Assembly (NCBI RefSeq): GCF_022354825.1
Contig: NZ_CP031168.1
Coordinates: 4,589,501 to 4,653,500, forward strand
DNA from: Paenibacillus sp. H1-7
GTDB taxonomy: Bacteria; Bacillota; Bacilli; Paenibacillales; NBRC-103111
Direction of reading: 5' to 3'
DNA length: 64,000 nt
Within the stretch, counting starts at the first letter, position 1. Every line of letters begins with the position of its first letter. This document shows positions 9,117 through 17,768 of the stretch, one piece after another. The notes beneath the pieces are model-generated. The model saw only the letters and a list, made by a program, of their open reading frames with translations, did no database searches and was not told the DNA's origin. The translations under genes were made by a program, and so were the position numbers.

Positions 9117-10658
9117 CTATTTGCCGCCGTTTTTCTTGTATTCTTCTGTGACGGCCTTCAAAATCTTGTCTCCGCCGGCTTGACGCCATTTTTGTCCCAA
9201 TTCGGCAATGCCTTTGTCGACGTCGAGCTTGCCGTTTAACAAATTAACGAAATATTGGTTGAAAACCTCGTTGGCCGCTTTGCCGAACTCGATTTCGGCG
9301 TCGGTCTTTTTGTTAACCAGATTCGGCATAATGTATTTGGAAGCTACTTGTACCGAATCGAGCGCTCGTTCGATTCTAGGCTCCGTTTGCGGCAAATAGC
9401 TCTCGTCGATCGGCCAGGTGACGTTGCCCCAGGCGATCGGATGCGCCCAGCCGTTCGGGGCAAAGCCGTCTTTTTCACGTTCCGGCTCGTTGTAGTTGAG
9501 TTTATCGCCTTGCTTCGTATAGTGGACGCCCTCGATACCTAGCTGAAGCAGTTCGCGCCCTTCCTTGGACAGTAAGAAGTCGATAAATTGCGCCGCCTTT
9601 TGCGGGTTTTTCGCACTCTTCGTTACCGAGGTAAACAAGGCGTTTTTCGACTTCGTCGCCATCCCCTGCTTCCCTTCCGGTCCGGTTGGCGGTGCCGTGT
9701 AGCCGAGTTTTCCCGATGGAATGACCTGCTGCAGGCTGCCCTCGATTCGGCTCACATGACGGAACAACGGTCCGTCCATAAAGCCCGCCTTGCTTTGGAA
9801 AAACTTCTGCTCCTTAGTCGGCCGATCGTATACGATAAATTCCGGGTCGATCAGCTTCTCGTCATACCATTTTCTCAAATCGGCCAAGCCTTTCTTGAAA
9901 GCAGGGTGCTCAAACTTAGGAATGATATTTCCATTGTCATCCTTGGCATAGTCTCCATACGGCAAGCCATAAGCGTAGAACACAAAATCGAAAGCCGTTA
10001 GCGCGTCTCCTGCGTTAGGCTTATTCGTAATAAAGCCATAAGTGTCCGCCTTGCCGTTCCCGTCCGGGTCCTTCTCCACGACCGCTTTGAGTGCGGTATG
10101 CAGCTCTTCAAGCGTTTGTGGCGGCTTTAGTCCGAGCTTATCGAGCCAATCCTGCCTAAACTGCAGCGTGTAATTAGACTTCTCTACGCCACTGATGAAC
10201 GGGTATCCGTAAAACTTGCCGTCGATGGCCGTCCATTTCAAGTCACCCTCCAGCTTTCCTTTTAACGTCGGCGTATCCTTCAAGTAATCGTTGATCGGCA
10301 CAATAATGCCTTCCTTGATCCACTGCGATACCGATTCGGACGGATATTGCGTCGTGACGACATCGGGCAAGTCACCGCTCGCGATCGCTACATTGATTTT
10401 GTCATATGAAAATTCCGGAACGATTTTCACGGTAAGCTTAATGTTGAGCCGTTTGTTAATTTCCGCTATTATGCGGTCGTTCGGCTGCAGGGGTTTTGCG
10501 CCCTGGTCCCCCGTCGTCAAGTACGTCAGCTCGTAAGGCTCGTTCGCGCTGCCCGCCTCGGAGCTCGCCGGCTTATTCGAGCAGCCTGCCGCCAGCAGCA
10601 AAGAAGCTGCGCTTGCGCCTGCAATCCATTTGTTCCACGTTCCTTTGTTAGTCCCCAT
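9117..10658 (-). CDS. Extracellular solute-binding lipoprotein (LplA-like)
   Basis: 513-residue lipoprotein with signal sequence WIAGASAASLLLAAGC, lipobox LAAGC, anchored outside the membrane. The mature part has the cluster family organisation of LplA-type carbohydrate-binding proteins (YELTYLTTGDQG at the start, KNPQKAAQFIDFLLSKEG near the middle-end). It works with the two permeases encoded just upstream in the transcript (10714-12568). No ATPase gene is present; LplABC-type importers in Firmicutes usually borrow a shared MsmX-type ATPase. Because the operon also encodes a dioxygenase and sulfatase, the ligand may be a sulfated glycan or glycoside, which is inference. Confidence 0.9.
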   Translation of the reverse strand: MGTNKGTWNKWIAGASAASLLLAAGCSNKPASSEAGSANEPYELTYLTTGDQGAKPLQPNDRIIAEINKRLNIKLTVKIVPEFSYDKINVAIASGDLPDVVTTQYPSESVSQWIKEGIIVPINDYLKDTPTLKGKLEGDLKWTAIDGKFYGYPFISGVEKSNYTLQFRQDWLDKLGLKPPQTLEELHTALKAVVEKDPDGNGKADTYGFITNKPNAGDALTAFDFVFYAYGLPYGDYAKDDNGNIIPKFEHPAFKKGLADLRKWYDEKLIDPEFIVYDRPTKEQKFFQSKAGFMDGPLFRHVSRIEGSLQQVIPSGKLGYTAPPTGPEGKQGMATKSKNALFTSVTKSAKNPQKAAQFIDFLLSKEGRELLQLGIEGVHYTKQGDKLNYNEPEREKDGFAPNGWAHPIAWGNVTWPIDESYLPQTEPRIERALDSVQVASKYIMPNLVNKKTDAEIEFGKAANEVFNQYFVNLLNGKLDVDKGIAELGQKWRQAGGDKILKAVTEEYKKNGGK

Positions 10659-10713
10659 AGTACGTTTCCTCCACCATCACTTTTCATTTTTTTATTGATG
10701 TTGATCTGGCTGG

Positions 10714-11580
10714 TTATTCCTTGATCCCGCCGATCATGACCCCGTTAACGAAATATTTTTGAAAAAAAGGATACACGAGCATAACCGGGATCGTCGCCAC
10801 CATCACCGTCGCCATCTTAATGGATGGCCCCAGCAAGAACAGGCTGTCTCCGCCGCCGGAATAAGACGATTCGTTCTCAAACAGCATGCTTCGCAGGAAC
10901 AGCTGCAGCGGCCATAAATTTTTGTCGCTTATAAAGAACACGGCGTTAAAAAATTCGTTCCAGCGCGACACAGCGTAGAACAGCGTAATCGTCGAAATGG
11001 CCGGCATGGAAAGCGGAATGACAATTTTGAACAATACGCCCAAGTCATTGCAGCCGTCGATTCGTGCAGCGTCGATCAAGCCGTCGGGCAGCGAAGAAAA
11101 AAAGTTTCTCATGATGATCAAATTATAGGTATTGATAGCGCTCGGAATAATTAACGCCCAGACGGTGTTCATCATTCCCAGGTTTTTGACGATAAGGTAG
11201 GTCGGAATAATACCTCCGCTGAACATCATTGTAAATACAATGAGAAACATGATGACGCGGTAGCCCTTGAGCTCCTTTCTCGACAGCGCATAGGCGGCCG
11301 TGACCGTAAGCAGCATATTGACGGCTGTGCCTACAATCGTTACGAATAGCGTCACGCCGTAGGAGTTCCATAGTTCTTTCATGGAAAACAAGTATTCATA
11401 CGATCCGAAGGTGAGGTTCTTCGGAATCAGATGGATGCTCGCGTTCAAATATTCATCCAGCGGGATTATCGAAACGATGAGCGTATCCCAGAATGGATAA
11501 AGCGTAATGAGTGCCAGCAATGCTAGCAGCACGTAATTGAAGGAGTCAAACAGTTTGCCTGCGGTTCCTGTACGGTGCAT
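10714..11580 (-). CDS. ABC transporter permease (LplC/YtcP-like)
   Basis: 288-residue inner-membrane permease with about six hydrophobic segments beginning FNYVLLALLALITLYPF. The ATPase-contact EAA loop reads AARIDGCNDLGVLFKIVIP and the C-terminus ends FFQKYFVNGVMIGGIKE, typical of the LplC/YtcP group. ATG at 11580 has GAGGAAG upstream. It starts 19 nt after the first permease stops, so it is translated from the same message. It pairs with the 11600-12568 permease and the lipoprotein downstream. Confidence 0.92.
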   Translation of the reverse strand: MHRTGTAGKLFDSFNYVLLALLALITLYPFWDTLIVSIIPLDEYLNASIHLIPKNLTFGSYEYLFSMKELWNSYGVTLFVTIVGTAVNMLLTVTAAYALSRKELKGYRVIMFLIVFTMMFSGGIIPTYLIVKNLGMMNTVWALIIPSAINTYNLIIMRNFFSSLPDGLIDAARIDGCNDLGVLFKIVIPLSMPAISTITLFYAVSRWNEFFNAVFFISDKNLWPLQLFLRSMLFENESSYSGGGDSLFLLGPSIKMATVMVATIPVMLVYPFFQKYFVNGVMIGGIKE

Positions 11581-11599
11581 ATCGCTTCCTCTTTCTTCA

Positions 11600-12568
11600 T
11601 TAATATACGCCCTGCTCTCCCATCATCCTTGCTAACCGGTTCGCCAGGATGAGCAGTACGAAATTGATCAACGACTTGAATAATCCGACCGCCGCCGCAA
11701 TGCTGAACCGTCCTTCGGTCAAACCGATGCGATATACGTACGTATCGATAATATCCGAGACGCTGTAGACGCCGGGGTGATACAGCACGAAAATTTGCTC
11801 GAAGCCGGCTTCCATAATGCCGCCGAGGCGCAAGATCAGCAGCAGGATAATCGTACCCCGCATCAGCGGAAGCGTCACGTGCAGCAGCCGCTGCCACCGG
11901 TTCGCTCCATCGATCAATGCCGCTTCATACAGCTGGGGATTTATTCCCGCCAATGCCGCCATGTAAATGATCGTGTTCCAACCGAATTCCTTCCAAATCA
12001 TCGAGAATACGAGCGTGCTGCGAAAATAAGATTCATCACTCATAAAGCCGACAGGCTCCCCGCCGAATGCTTTGATGATGTTATTAATGACCCCATTGTC
12101 AGTTGACAACAGATTGAGCAGCAAGCCTCCGAGAATGACCCATGAAATAAAATGCGGCAGATATATGGCCGTCTGAACCGTCTGCTTGAACAGCCTGGAT
12201 CGGACCTCATTCAGAAGCAAAGCGACGATAATCGGCGCAGGAAATCCGAAGGTAAGCCGATACAGGCTAATGATGACGGTGTTCTCGATCACCTGCCAAA
12301 ACTTATCCTGAGAGAACAAGTAGGCGAAATGCTTGAAGCCCGCCCAGTCGCTGCCGAGAATGCCCTTCGTAATGCTGAAGTCTTTGAACGCGACGATCGC
12401 GCCGTACATTGGAATGTAGTGAAATATCAAGTAATACACCAGCGCCGGAACCAACATTAAATATAAATAACGATGGAACCATATGTAACGCCAAAGCTTC
12501 TTCTTGCTGCCTATCTCTTGGCTCGGGGTGCGCTTTGCGGTTTCGACCCGATAATTACTGTTGACCAT
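11600..12568 (-). CDS. ABC transporter permease (LplB/YteP-like), first gene of organosulfur operon
   Basis: About 322-residue permease with six membrane segments, starting after a charged N-terminus at YLYLMLVPALVYYLIFHYIP and showing the IPMYGAIVAFKDFSI segment typical of LplB/YteP proteins; EAA loop AALIDGANRWQRLLHVTLP. The frame extends upstream to 12715, but that extension would run through the leader hairpins, so a start near the GGAGGG at 12584-12589 is preferred: ATG at 12568 (15 nt spacing) or GTG at 12574 (9 nt). The ATG at 12583 is too close. First gene of the five-gene operon ending at the sulfatase, and controlled by the terminator leader at 12631-12685. Confidence 0.9.
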   Translation of the reverse strand: MVNSNYRVETAKRTPSQEIGSKKKLWRYIWFHRYLYLMLVPALVYYLIFHYIPMYGAIVAFKDFSITKGILGSDWAGFKHFAYLFSQDKFWQVIENTVIISLYRLTFGFPAPIIVALLLNEVRSRLFKQTVQTAIYLPHFISWVILGGLLLNLLSTDNGVINNIIKAFGGEPVGFMSDESYFRSTLVFSMIWKEFGWNTIIYMAALAGINPQLYEAALIDGANRWQRLLHVTLPLMRGTIILLLILRLGGIMEAGFEQIFVLYHPGVYSVSDIIDTYVYRIGLTEGRFSIAAAVGLFKSLINFVLLILANRLARMMGEQGVY

Positions 12569-12630
12569 GGACACGCCGTCCATCCCTCCCTTGTAAGTAA
12601 AAAGCTTATGCTTTCGCCAGTATGAGGAAC

Positions 12631-12668
12631 AAAAAAAGACACAACATTGGATAGATAATGTCGTGTCT
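12631..12668 (-). terminator. Leader A intrinsic terminator before the organosulfur transporter operon
   Basis: On the minus strand a 12-bp stem AGACACGACATT with AATGTTGTGTCT around an 8-nt loop, then seven T. It sits about 60 nt before the first permease, so it would stop transcription unless disrupted. Its first four bases AGAC are shared with the upstream hairpin at 12665-12685. Confidence 0.88.
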
Positions 12669-12685
12669 CTGGTTGACCAGTAGAC
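12665..12685 (-). promoter_or_regulatory. Leader A putative anti-terminator hairpin (organosulfur leader motif)
   Basis: Minus-strand RNA GUCU-A-CUGG-UCAA-CCAG-AGAC. GUCU pairs with AGAC, and CUGG with CCAG around a UCAA loop. The closing AGAC is also the first arm of the terminator, so the two structures exclude each other. The apex GGTCAACC recurs in three other leaders in the window. Anti-terminator action is inferred from the overlap; the ligand or protein that would control it is unknown. Confidence 0.75.
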
Positions 12686-12884
12686 TGTCGGGCATATGAA
12701 GTTTGTTAAATACACTTTAATCCTATTTGTTTACTATGAATTCGATAAATGGATCATAGCACCCATACCTCGTTTTTGTCAATGCTATTTTTCAAATTAT
12801 TGAAGCCCCGCTGAATTACAAAAAAGACCGAAACTCTTAACTTTTCCGCCACTCGACTCCGGCCGCCGGTAAATGGTCAGCTCA

Positions 12885-12943
12885 AATAACTGCCCTTATG
12901 CGTAAAACGGCCGCCGATTCATACCGGCAGCCGCGTTTTAAAT
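12885..12943 (+). repeat. Dispersed two-armed repeat, copy 3
   Basis: Left arm AATAACTGCCCTTATGCGTA and hairpin AAACGGCCGCCG/CGGCAGCCGCGTTT; the right arm is not recognisable. Lies in the gap between the transporter leader and the end of the second sulfatase. Apart from leader A and this copy, the 12569-13081 gap holds no gene. Confidence 0.65.
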
Positions 12944-13081
12944 AAATATTTGGTTACAGGATTCCGAGACAACTGCTCTATTACTACTCAATCAACTTTA
13001 TCGTTTAAGGCACTATTCCTTAATCCGTGATAATTGAATAATCCCCTACAACCCCCTACCACTGGGCTGGTATCATGGTGC

Positions 13082-14623
13082 TCATAATTGAAAAGACTGG
13101 AGCTTGCCGGCATAAGGCGCTTGTTCGAATCTGCAAGGCGACTCGATTACTCGAGGGTCTTGCTGGTGGAACAACTCAGCCATCAATGCTGTTTTCAAAT
13201 TGTGTTTCACTTCTGCATATTGCGGCTCTTCGGCCACGTTGTGCATATAGTAAGAATCGTTCTTCAAGTCATACAGTTCTTCGATTGGTCTCTTATCAAA
13301 CGCAAGTTTGAAGAGTGAATTAACCTGATTCTCATTACGATGGTGAATCATCCAAGCTTTGGTTGGGCTTGCGTCCATATCAGCATAGGCTATCCGGGTG
13401 TTATTTGTTAGCTCTTCATACGTGGGGGCGACGGCATCGTGCTGATCTAAGCCCTTCGGGTCGCCCATAGGCCACCGATCCGGCTCAAAATTTATTATAT
13501 AAAGGTAATCTTGTGTTCGAATAGCCCGTTGAGGATAGGGCAGGTCTCCCTCCCGAGCATTGTTAACATGTCTTTCTCGCCCTGTGATAACAAAAGTACG
13601 TTTACTGTCAACCTGACCGTTCCGCTCACTAAGCAAAATCTTCATTAAGCTTCGTCCGCTCATGGATTTCGGCACCTCAGCTCCTGCCGCCTCCATAAAC
13701 GTAGGGGCGAGATCCATTAGATTCACAAAGTCCTCGATCACTCGGCCTGCTTGAATATGACCCGGCCAGCGCATAGTCAGTGCGACTTCACATCCAATAT
13801 TGTACAGGTTACACTTAGCTCTCGGCATCCCTGGAATCCCGTGATCGCCACTCACGACAACAAGTGTGTCATCCAGCTCCCCTATTTCCTCCAAACGCTG
13901 AAGAATGACGCCGAGTCCGGCATCAAACGCCTGACACTCGCCGAGGTAGTCGCAGAAGTCCTCCCGCACTTCGGGAACATCCGGCAAAAAAACGGGCATG
14001 CGTCCCTGCAAATCATCCGGATTCAGTCCCCATAACGCCTTGCCTGACCCCTGTTCCCAAGTTCGATGAGTATTGGTGGGGCCCCACCAATAACAAAACG
14101 GCTTACCCACCGGACGTGAGTCGATAAAGGAATCAAAATTTTTACGAACCTCGTCCAGCAGCTCTCTCTTTGCAGCATCCACGCCGATTTCTATGGCTCG
14201 CGCTGTCGCTCGATGGGAAAACTGATTGAAACGATTACCGTACGAAGAGTAAGCCGTACGCAGGCCACCATATGGTGCATTATTTGTTTTGCCTGGTGCC
14301 CATACTTTATAGGTGTGCCCGATGTGATAGCCGGCCTTTTCGAGTTCAAGTGGGTATGAGGGTATTTGCTCATCCCACACTGCTCCAATCAATATCGCTC
14401 CCAATCCTGTCTGCCAAAAATACTGGCCTGATAGTATCGAACTGCGGCATGGAGTGCAGCTCGGTGCGGGGACTGAAGCATTCTTAAAAAGCGCGCCTTC
14501 TCTAGCAATCCGATCAATATGCGGCGTATGAATTAATCGATTGATAGATTCCGGTCCTTCGTGCTCCGCATAAATGCTAGCATAGCGGCCCCAATCATCC
14601 GCAAAAGCAAATACAATATTCAA
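13082..14623 (-). CDS. Type I sulfatase with CTPCR active site, cytoplasmic
   Basis: 513-residue sulfatase resembling the N-sulfoglucosamine/heparan-type branch. It has metal ligands D9-D10 in FADDWG, the active-site cysteine C56 in CTPCR (residues 56-60), SGQYFWQTG after it, and the second metal segment VVSGDHGIPG. The second Cys at the fourth motif position is unusual; Ser, Ala or Thr is commoner there. No signal peptide. The start is TTG at 14623 with AGGACGGTG upstream; no ATG is available. It is monocistronic with its own promoter (14773-14801) and terminator leader (14671-14729). Substrate unknown, inferred organosulfate. Confidence 0.9.
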   Translation of the reverse strand: MNIVFAFADDWGRYASIYAEHEGPESINRLIHTPHIDRIAREGALFKNASVPAPSCTPCRSSILSGQYFWQTGLGAILIGAVWDEQIPSYPLELEKAGYHIGHTYKVWAPGKTNNAPYGGLRTAYSSYGNRFNQFSHRATARAIEIGVDAAKRELLDEVRKNFDSFIDSRPVGKPFCYWWGPTNTHRTWEQGSGKALWGLNPDDLQGRMPVFLPDVPEVREDFCDYLGECQAFDAGLGVILQRLEEIGELDDTLVVVSGDHGIPGMPRAKCNLYNIGCEVALTMRWPGHIQAGRVIEDFVNLMDLAPTFMEAAGAEVPKSMSGRSLMKILLSERNGQVDSKRTFVITGRERHVNNAREGDLPYPQRAIRTQDYLYIINFEPDRWPMGDPKGLDQHDAVAPTYEELTNNTRIAYADMDASPTKAWMIHHRNENQVNSLFKLAFDKRPIEELYDLKNDSYYMHNVAEEPQYAEVKHNLKTALMAELFHQQDPRVIESPCRFEQAPYAGKLQSFQL

Positions 14624-14670
14624 ACGAAATCACCGTCCTACTGTAGAATGAAAATCGACCGACTGCATTG

Positions 14671-14710
14671 TAAAAAAGAAAAAAGCATGGAACTGTTCCA
14701 GCTCCACGCT
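14671..14710 (-). terminator. Leader B intrinsic terminator before the second sulfatase
   Basis: Minus-strand 11-bp stem AGCGTGGAGCT with AGTTCCATGCT around GGAAC, followed by TTTTTTCTTTTTT. It lies about 60 nt before the TTG start, inside the 5' leader. Its opening AGC is shared with the upstream hairpin. Confidence 0.88.
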
Positions 14711-14729
14711 TCCGGTTGACCGGCCAGCC
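14708..14729 (-). promoter_or_regulatory. Leader B putative anti-terminator hairpin (organosulfur leader motif)
   Basis: Minus-strand RNA with GCU (14728-14726) pairing AGC (14710-14708) and CCGG-UCAA-CCGG at the apex. The outer stem differs from leaders A and C (GUCU/AGAC) yet pairing is kept, and AGC is reused as the 5' arm of the terminator. This is the compensatory change expected of a conserved RNA structure. Confidence 0.75.
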
Positions 14730-14772
14730 TTTTATATCATAACCTTTTTATGGAATAATGTGATTTTTTTTA

Positions 14773-14801
14773 AAAATATCACTTAATACCTCATATGTCA
14801 A
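14773..14801 (-). promoter_or_regulatory. Sigma-A-type promoter of the second sulfatase
   Basis: Minus-strand TTGACA (14801-14796), 17-nt spacer, TATTTT (14778-14773). Transcription would begin near 14766, about 37 nt before the leader B hairpin, so the hairpin pair is transcribed. Confidence 0.7.
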
Positions 14802-14921
14802 CTCCAACTCCTCGGTATTTTCACCCACACTGCTAGGGCGTATTTATATGGCGCCGCCATCCTGCAGGAAGGCTTCCTCGGCTGCGGTTTCTCCGAAACG
14901 ACAGTTTATCCTGTGGAGAAA

Positions 14922-15914
14922 CTACCTTGAAATTAATCCAACCATGGCCCACAATGTATGTTTCATCGAATCAAAATCAAATAATTCGTAATAAATCCAG
15001 TTCACATATTGCTTCAAAGTTCTGTCATTCTGTTGTCTTACTGCCTCGTATTCCCACCATAGCCTCGTTGATTTAACAGGGAATTCTTTGATTCGCGTCA
15101 AATGCGGAAAGTAGTGATAGACAATCGCTATTGTCCTGGTGATTCTTTTCAGAGTTTTATGGGAAGCGGCATTGTTTAAAAAAATCGAATAGTCCAATTC
15201 ATCCTGCAGAACATGAATCATTTGAATCATATCGATAAAGTACTTTAAAGAATCCAAATTATGTCTCCAGCCATGAAGACAAATCAAATAAAACGTATGA
15301 TATGATGATAATTCCTTGATATGCTTATATGGTTCTAAGGGACGTGCCTCTTCCCAGAATTCATTGATATTTAAATTGGCTGTTCTTTCTTTCAGCAAAT
15401 CCCAATGGAGCTCAATAGTCAAAGGAATCGGACTGTTAGGCAGAGGTTTACTGTAGCTTATATGAAAATGTGAAGGGATCCTCTCCTGCTCCAATATAAA
15501 TCCGAGTGATTTTATCCAATTGACTGCCCTTTCAAGATCGGAAGGATGAATTAGCAAATCAATATCCGAGGTTGCTCTTGCCCCCACATGTCCAAAGTAT
15601 CGTTCGGCCAATAAGACTCCTTTAAGCGGAATGACCTCGATCCCTTGTTCCTCAAAGAGACTCAGGATTTGATGCATTTGGCGCTCAATAAAGAGATTTA
15701 AATACAGGGCTTCTGTATAGCTCTGTTCCAACCAAGTTCGAAAGAATAGTGGCGTTTGGTCCAACTGCCCCCGCTTTTTTAACAAATAATAAACTTGTGA
15801 ACTTATTCCGAAGAAGGCAATATCCTCTTTGGCTTGCTCATAGAAGGCTGAATCGGTCGGCAAGGGTAGCATCGATCGCGGGTCATATAATGCTTGAAGC
15901 ATGGGAATAATCAA
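14922..15914 (-). CDS. Nucleotidyltransferase family protein of RiPP operon
   Basis: 330-residue protein resembling the uncharacterised nucleotidyltransferase family often found beside lasso peptide genes. The polymerase-beta-like site is visible as PLKGVLLAERYFG followed by RATSDIDLLIHPSD (the D-x-D pair of catalytic acids). Its job is unproven: it could nucleotidylate the peptide or act in self-protection. Its start overlaps the stop of the ABC transporter by 4 nt, so it is the last gene of the RiPP operon. A hairpin GTTTCTCC/GGAGAAAC (14887-14922) overlaps its stop but has no T-run. Confidence 0.85.
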   Translation of the reverse strand: MIIPMLQALYDPRSMLPLPTDSAFYEQAKEDIAFFGISSQVYYLLKKRGQLDQTPLFFRTWLEQSYTEALYLNLFIERQMHQILSLFEEQGIEVIPLKGVLLAERYFGHVGARATSDIDLLIHPSDLERAVNWIKSLGFILEQERIPSHFHISYSKPLPNSPIPLTIELHWDLLKERTANLNINEFWEEARPLEPYKHIKELSSYHTFYLICLHGWRHNLDSLKYFIDMIQMIHVLQDELDYSIFLNNAASHKTLKRITRTIAIVYHYFPHLTRIKEFPVKSTRLWWEYEAVRQQNDRTLKQYVNWIYYELFDFDSMKHTLWAMVGLISR

Positions 15915-17713
15915 AAGATTGTCGCCCCTTCCTCCGTTAAAAGCGGCATACGATGCAGCTGGCGATACAGTCCATCCTGAGCCATGAGCTCCTTATGGGA
16001 GCCGGTTTGGACAATGCTCCCCTTCTCCAAGACGATAATGTTATCGGCATGCTGAACTGTGGTTAATCGATGGGCGATCACAAGTGTAGTACGGCCTTTC
16101 ATTAATTGCTCCAAGGCTGACTTCACACGCTGTTCGGTTTCCGTATCCAAAGCGGATGTCGCCTCATCCAACAGCAGAACAGGAGCATCTTTCAGTATGG
16201 CACGGGCAATGGTTAATCTTTGCTTTTGTCCTCCGGATAAACGGACTCCTCTTTCCCCAATTTGTGTATCGTAGCCGTCCGGGAGGGATACCACGTAATC
16301 ATGAATATGGGCATGTACGGCCGCTTGCTTCATTTCCGCGTCCGTTACACCCGGTCGGGCATAGGACAGGTTTTCTCTTATCGTCCCATCGAATAGAAAG
16401 GGATCTTGAGAGACATGAGCGAAGATGCTTCTGAGCTCTGAAGAACTAAGCGATTCCGCCTGGCGATCATCGATCCATATGCTACCTGATTGAGGCTTAT
16501 AAAACCCTTGAAGCAGGTGAAACAACGTTGTTTTCCCTGCGCCGCTTCGGCCTACGATAGCTGTTACTTTCCCTGCCGGGATCTGCAAATCGAAACGATC
16601 GAACAAACGGTGCTGTTCTTCGTAGCCGAATGAAAGATTCTGTAATCGGATGAACTTCATTAACCGTATGGGCGGCAAGTATTCCGGCAGCTCGGTACAC
16701 TCGACAGGCTGTTCAAAAATCGTAGAAATTCGCTCCATCGCCGATACGGATCTTTGGAAACCGGCCCATAGCCCGGCAAAGCCAGTAAGCGGGTAGACCA
16801 AATGGTTGACAAGGTTTAAGTAGGTCAATAATGAACCGACCGACATCGTGCTGTTAGAAATGAAATAGGCACCTAAGCAGAGACTGCTCAGAAAAACAAT
16901 GGAGCTGACCGCGTACCCTCCCGATTGAAACCATCCCCGCAATTTGGCATTCTGTAATTCCAGCCCATAAAGTTGATTGTTCTGATCGCCATATTTCTTA
17001 TAAAATAATCGTTCCATAATGAACGAGCGAACGACAATATGACTCTGGAACGTTTCGTTAAGCAGGCTGCTCATATTCCCGAGTAATTGCTGAATGAGTC
17101 TACCGTTGCGGCGGAGAAGAAAACCGAACACTACCCCTGAGGATAGAGCTATAGGGGCTACGAAAATACTAAATAAAGCAATAGTACTGTTCAACTGATA
17201 CAAATAAATAAATACGGCCAAATAGATGATCGGAAGCTTGACCAACTCGATCAGGCTGCTTCCGATCACACCGTCTAGACTATGAATATCATTAGTGAAA
17301 CGTGAAATCAGATCTCCCGAACGGTATTTTGTCATGCTGGGTGTGGCTAGCAGCAGAATGTGCTTATATAGTCGAACCTCCAAGTCTCTTTTGACCCCGT
17401 TCGTGGCTACCGTTTCTGCAAAAGTATTCAGAAAGGTTATCCCTACACTAACCGTTATTAGCACTGTTCCCAGAGCAACAAGCCATTTCAACTGATCAAA
17501 ATCGGTACGTATGGCCGCATCCGTTAGAGCGCCAAAATACCAGGCGAAGACAAGGGTTGAGGTAACATCCAAACAAAAGATGACAAAGAGCACCGAATAG
17601 GCTTTCCAACGACGAAGAAGGTACGGCCATAAAAACCGGTACATCCTGATGACGCTGTCCATCGAAAAATAAGGCTTCACTAAACCGATGATGCGAAGTC
17701 TGATCTGTTCCAT
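15911..17713 (-). CDS. ABC transporter, fused membrane and ATPase domains (RiPP exporter)
   Basis: 600-residue half-transporter: six-helix ABC exporter membrane domain (about 20-320) and an ATPase domain (about 345-590) with Walker A VGRSGAGKTT, signature LSGGQKQR, Walker B VLLLDEATSALD and the H-loop IAHRLTT. It forms a homodimer in the membrane and most likely exports the mature peptide and gives immunity, as LctT/McjD-type transporters do. No N-terminal C39 peptidase domain is present, so leader cleavage must be done elsewhere. Lies between the S26-type peptidase and the nucleotidyltransferase. Confidence 0.92.
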   Translation of the reverse strand: MEQIRLRIIGLVKPYFSMDSVIRMYRFLWPYLLRRWKAYSVLFVIFCLDVTSTLVFAWYFGALTDAAIRTDFDQLKWLVALGTVLITVSVGITFLNTFAETVATNGVKRDLEVRLYKHILLLATPSMTKYRSGDLISRFTNDIHSLDGVIGSSLIELVKLPIIYLAVFIYLYQLNSTIALFSIFVAPIALSSGVVFGFLLRRNGRLIQQLLGNMSSLLNETFQSHIVVRSFIMERLFYKKYGDQNNQLYGLELQNAKLRGWFQSGGYAVSSIVFLSSLCLGAYFISNSTMSVGSLLTYLNLVNHLVYPLTGFAGLWAGFQRSVSAMERISTIFEQPVECTELPEYLPPIRLMKFIRLQNLSFGYEEQHRLFDRFDLQIPAGKVTAIVGRSGAGKTTLFHLLQGFYKPQSGSIWIDDRQAESLSSSELRSIFAHVSQDPFLFDGTIRENLSYARPGVTDAEMKQAAVHAHIHDYVVSLPDGYDTQIGERGVRLSGGQKQRLTIARAILKDAPVLLLDEATSALDTETEQRVKSALEQLMKGRTTLVIAHRLTTVQHADNIIVLEKGSIVQTGSHKELMAQDGLYRQLHRMPLLTEEGATIF

Positions 17714-17768
17714 GTAAGGGACACTCCAGTATAAGTGTACGTTTTAAAAGTTCAGTTTCTCCTTATGT

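Noticed and set aside
12593..12699. Short upstream frame starting MPDSLLVNQRHD across leader A, with a Cys codon near the T-run, suggesting a cysteine leader peptide
   Set aside because: The other three leaders do not encode a comparable peptide: in leader C the frame is 13 codons, in leader B it stops after two codons, and the conserved apex is read in different frames. RNA structure, not peptide, is conserved.
12569..12715. N-terminal extension of the first LplB-type permease to 12715
   Set aside because: The extension would run through both leader hairpins and lacks a ribosome binding site; GGAGGG lies right before the internal starts.
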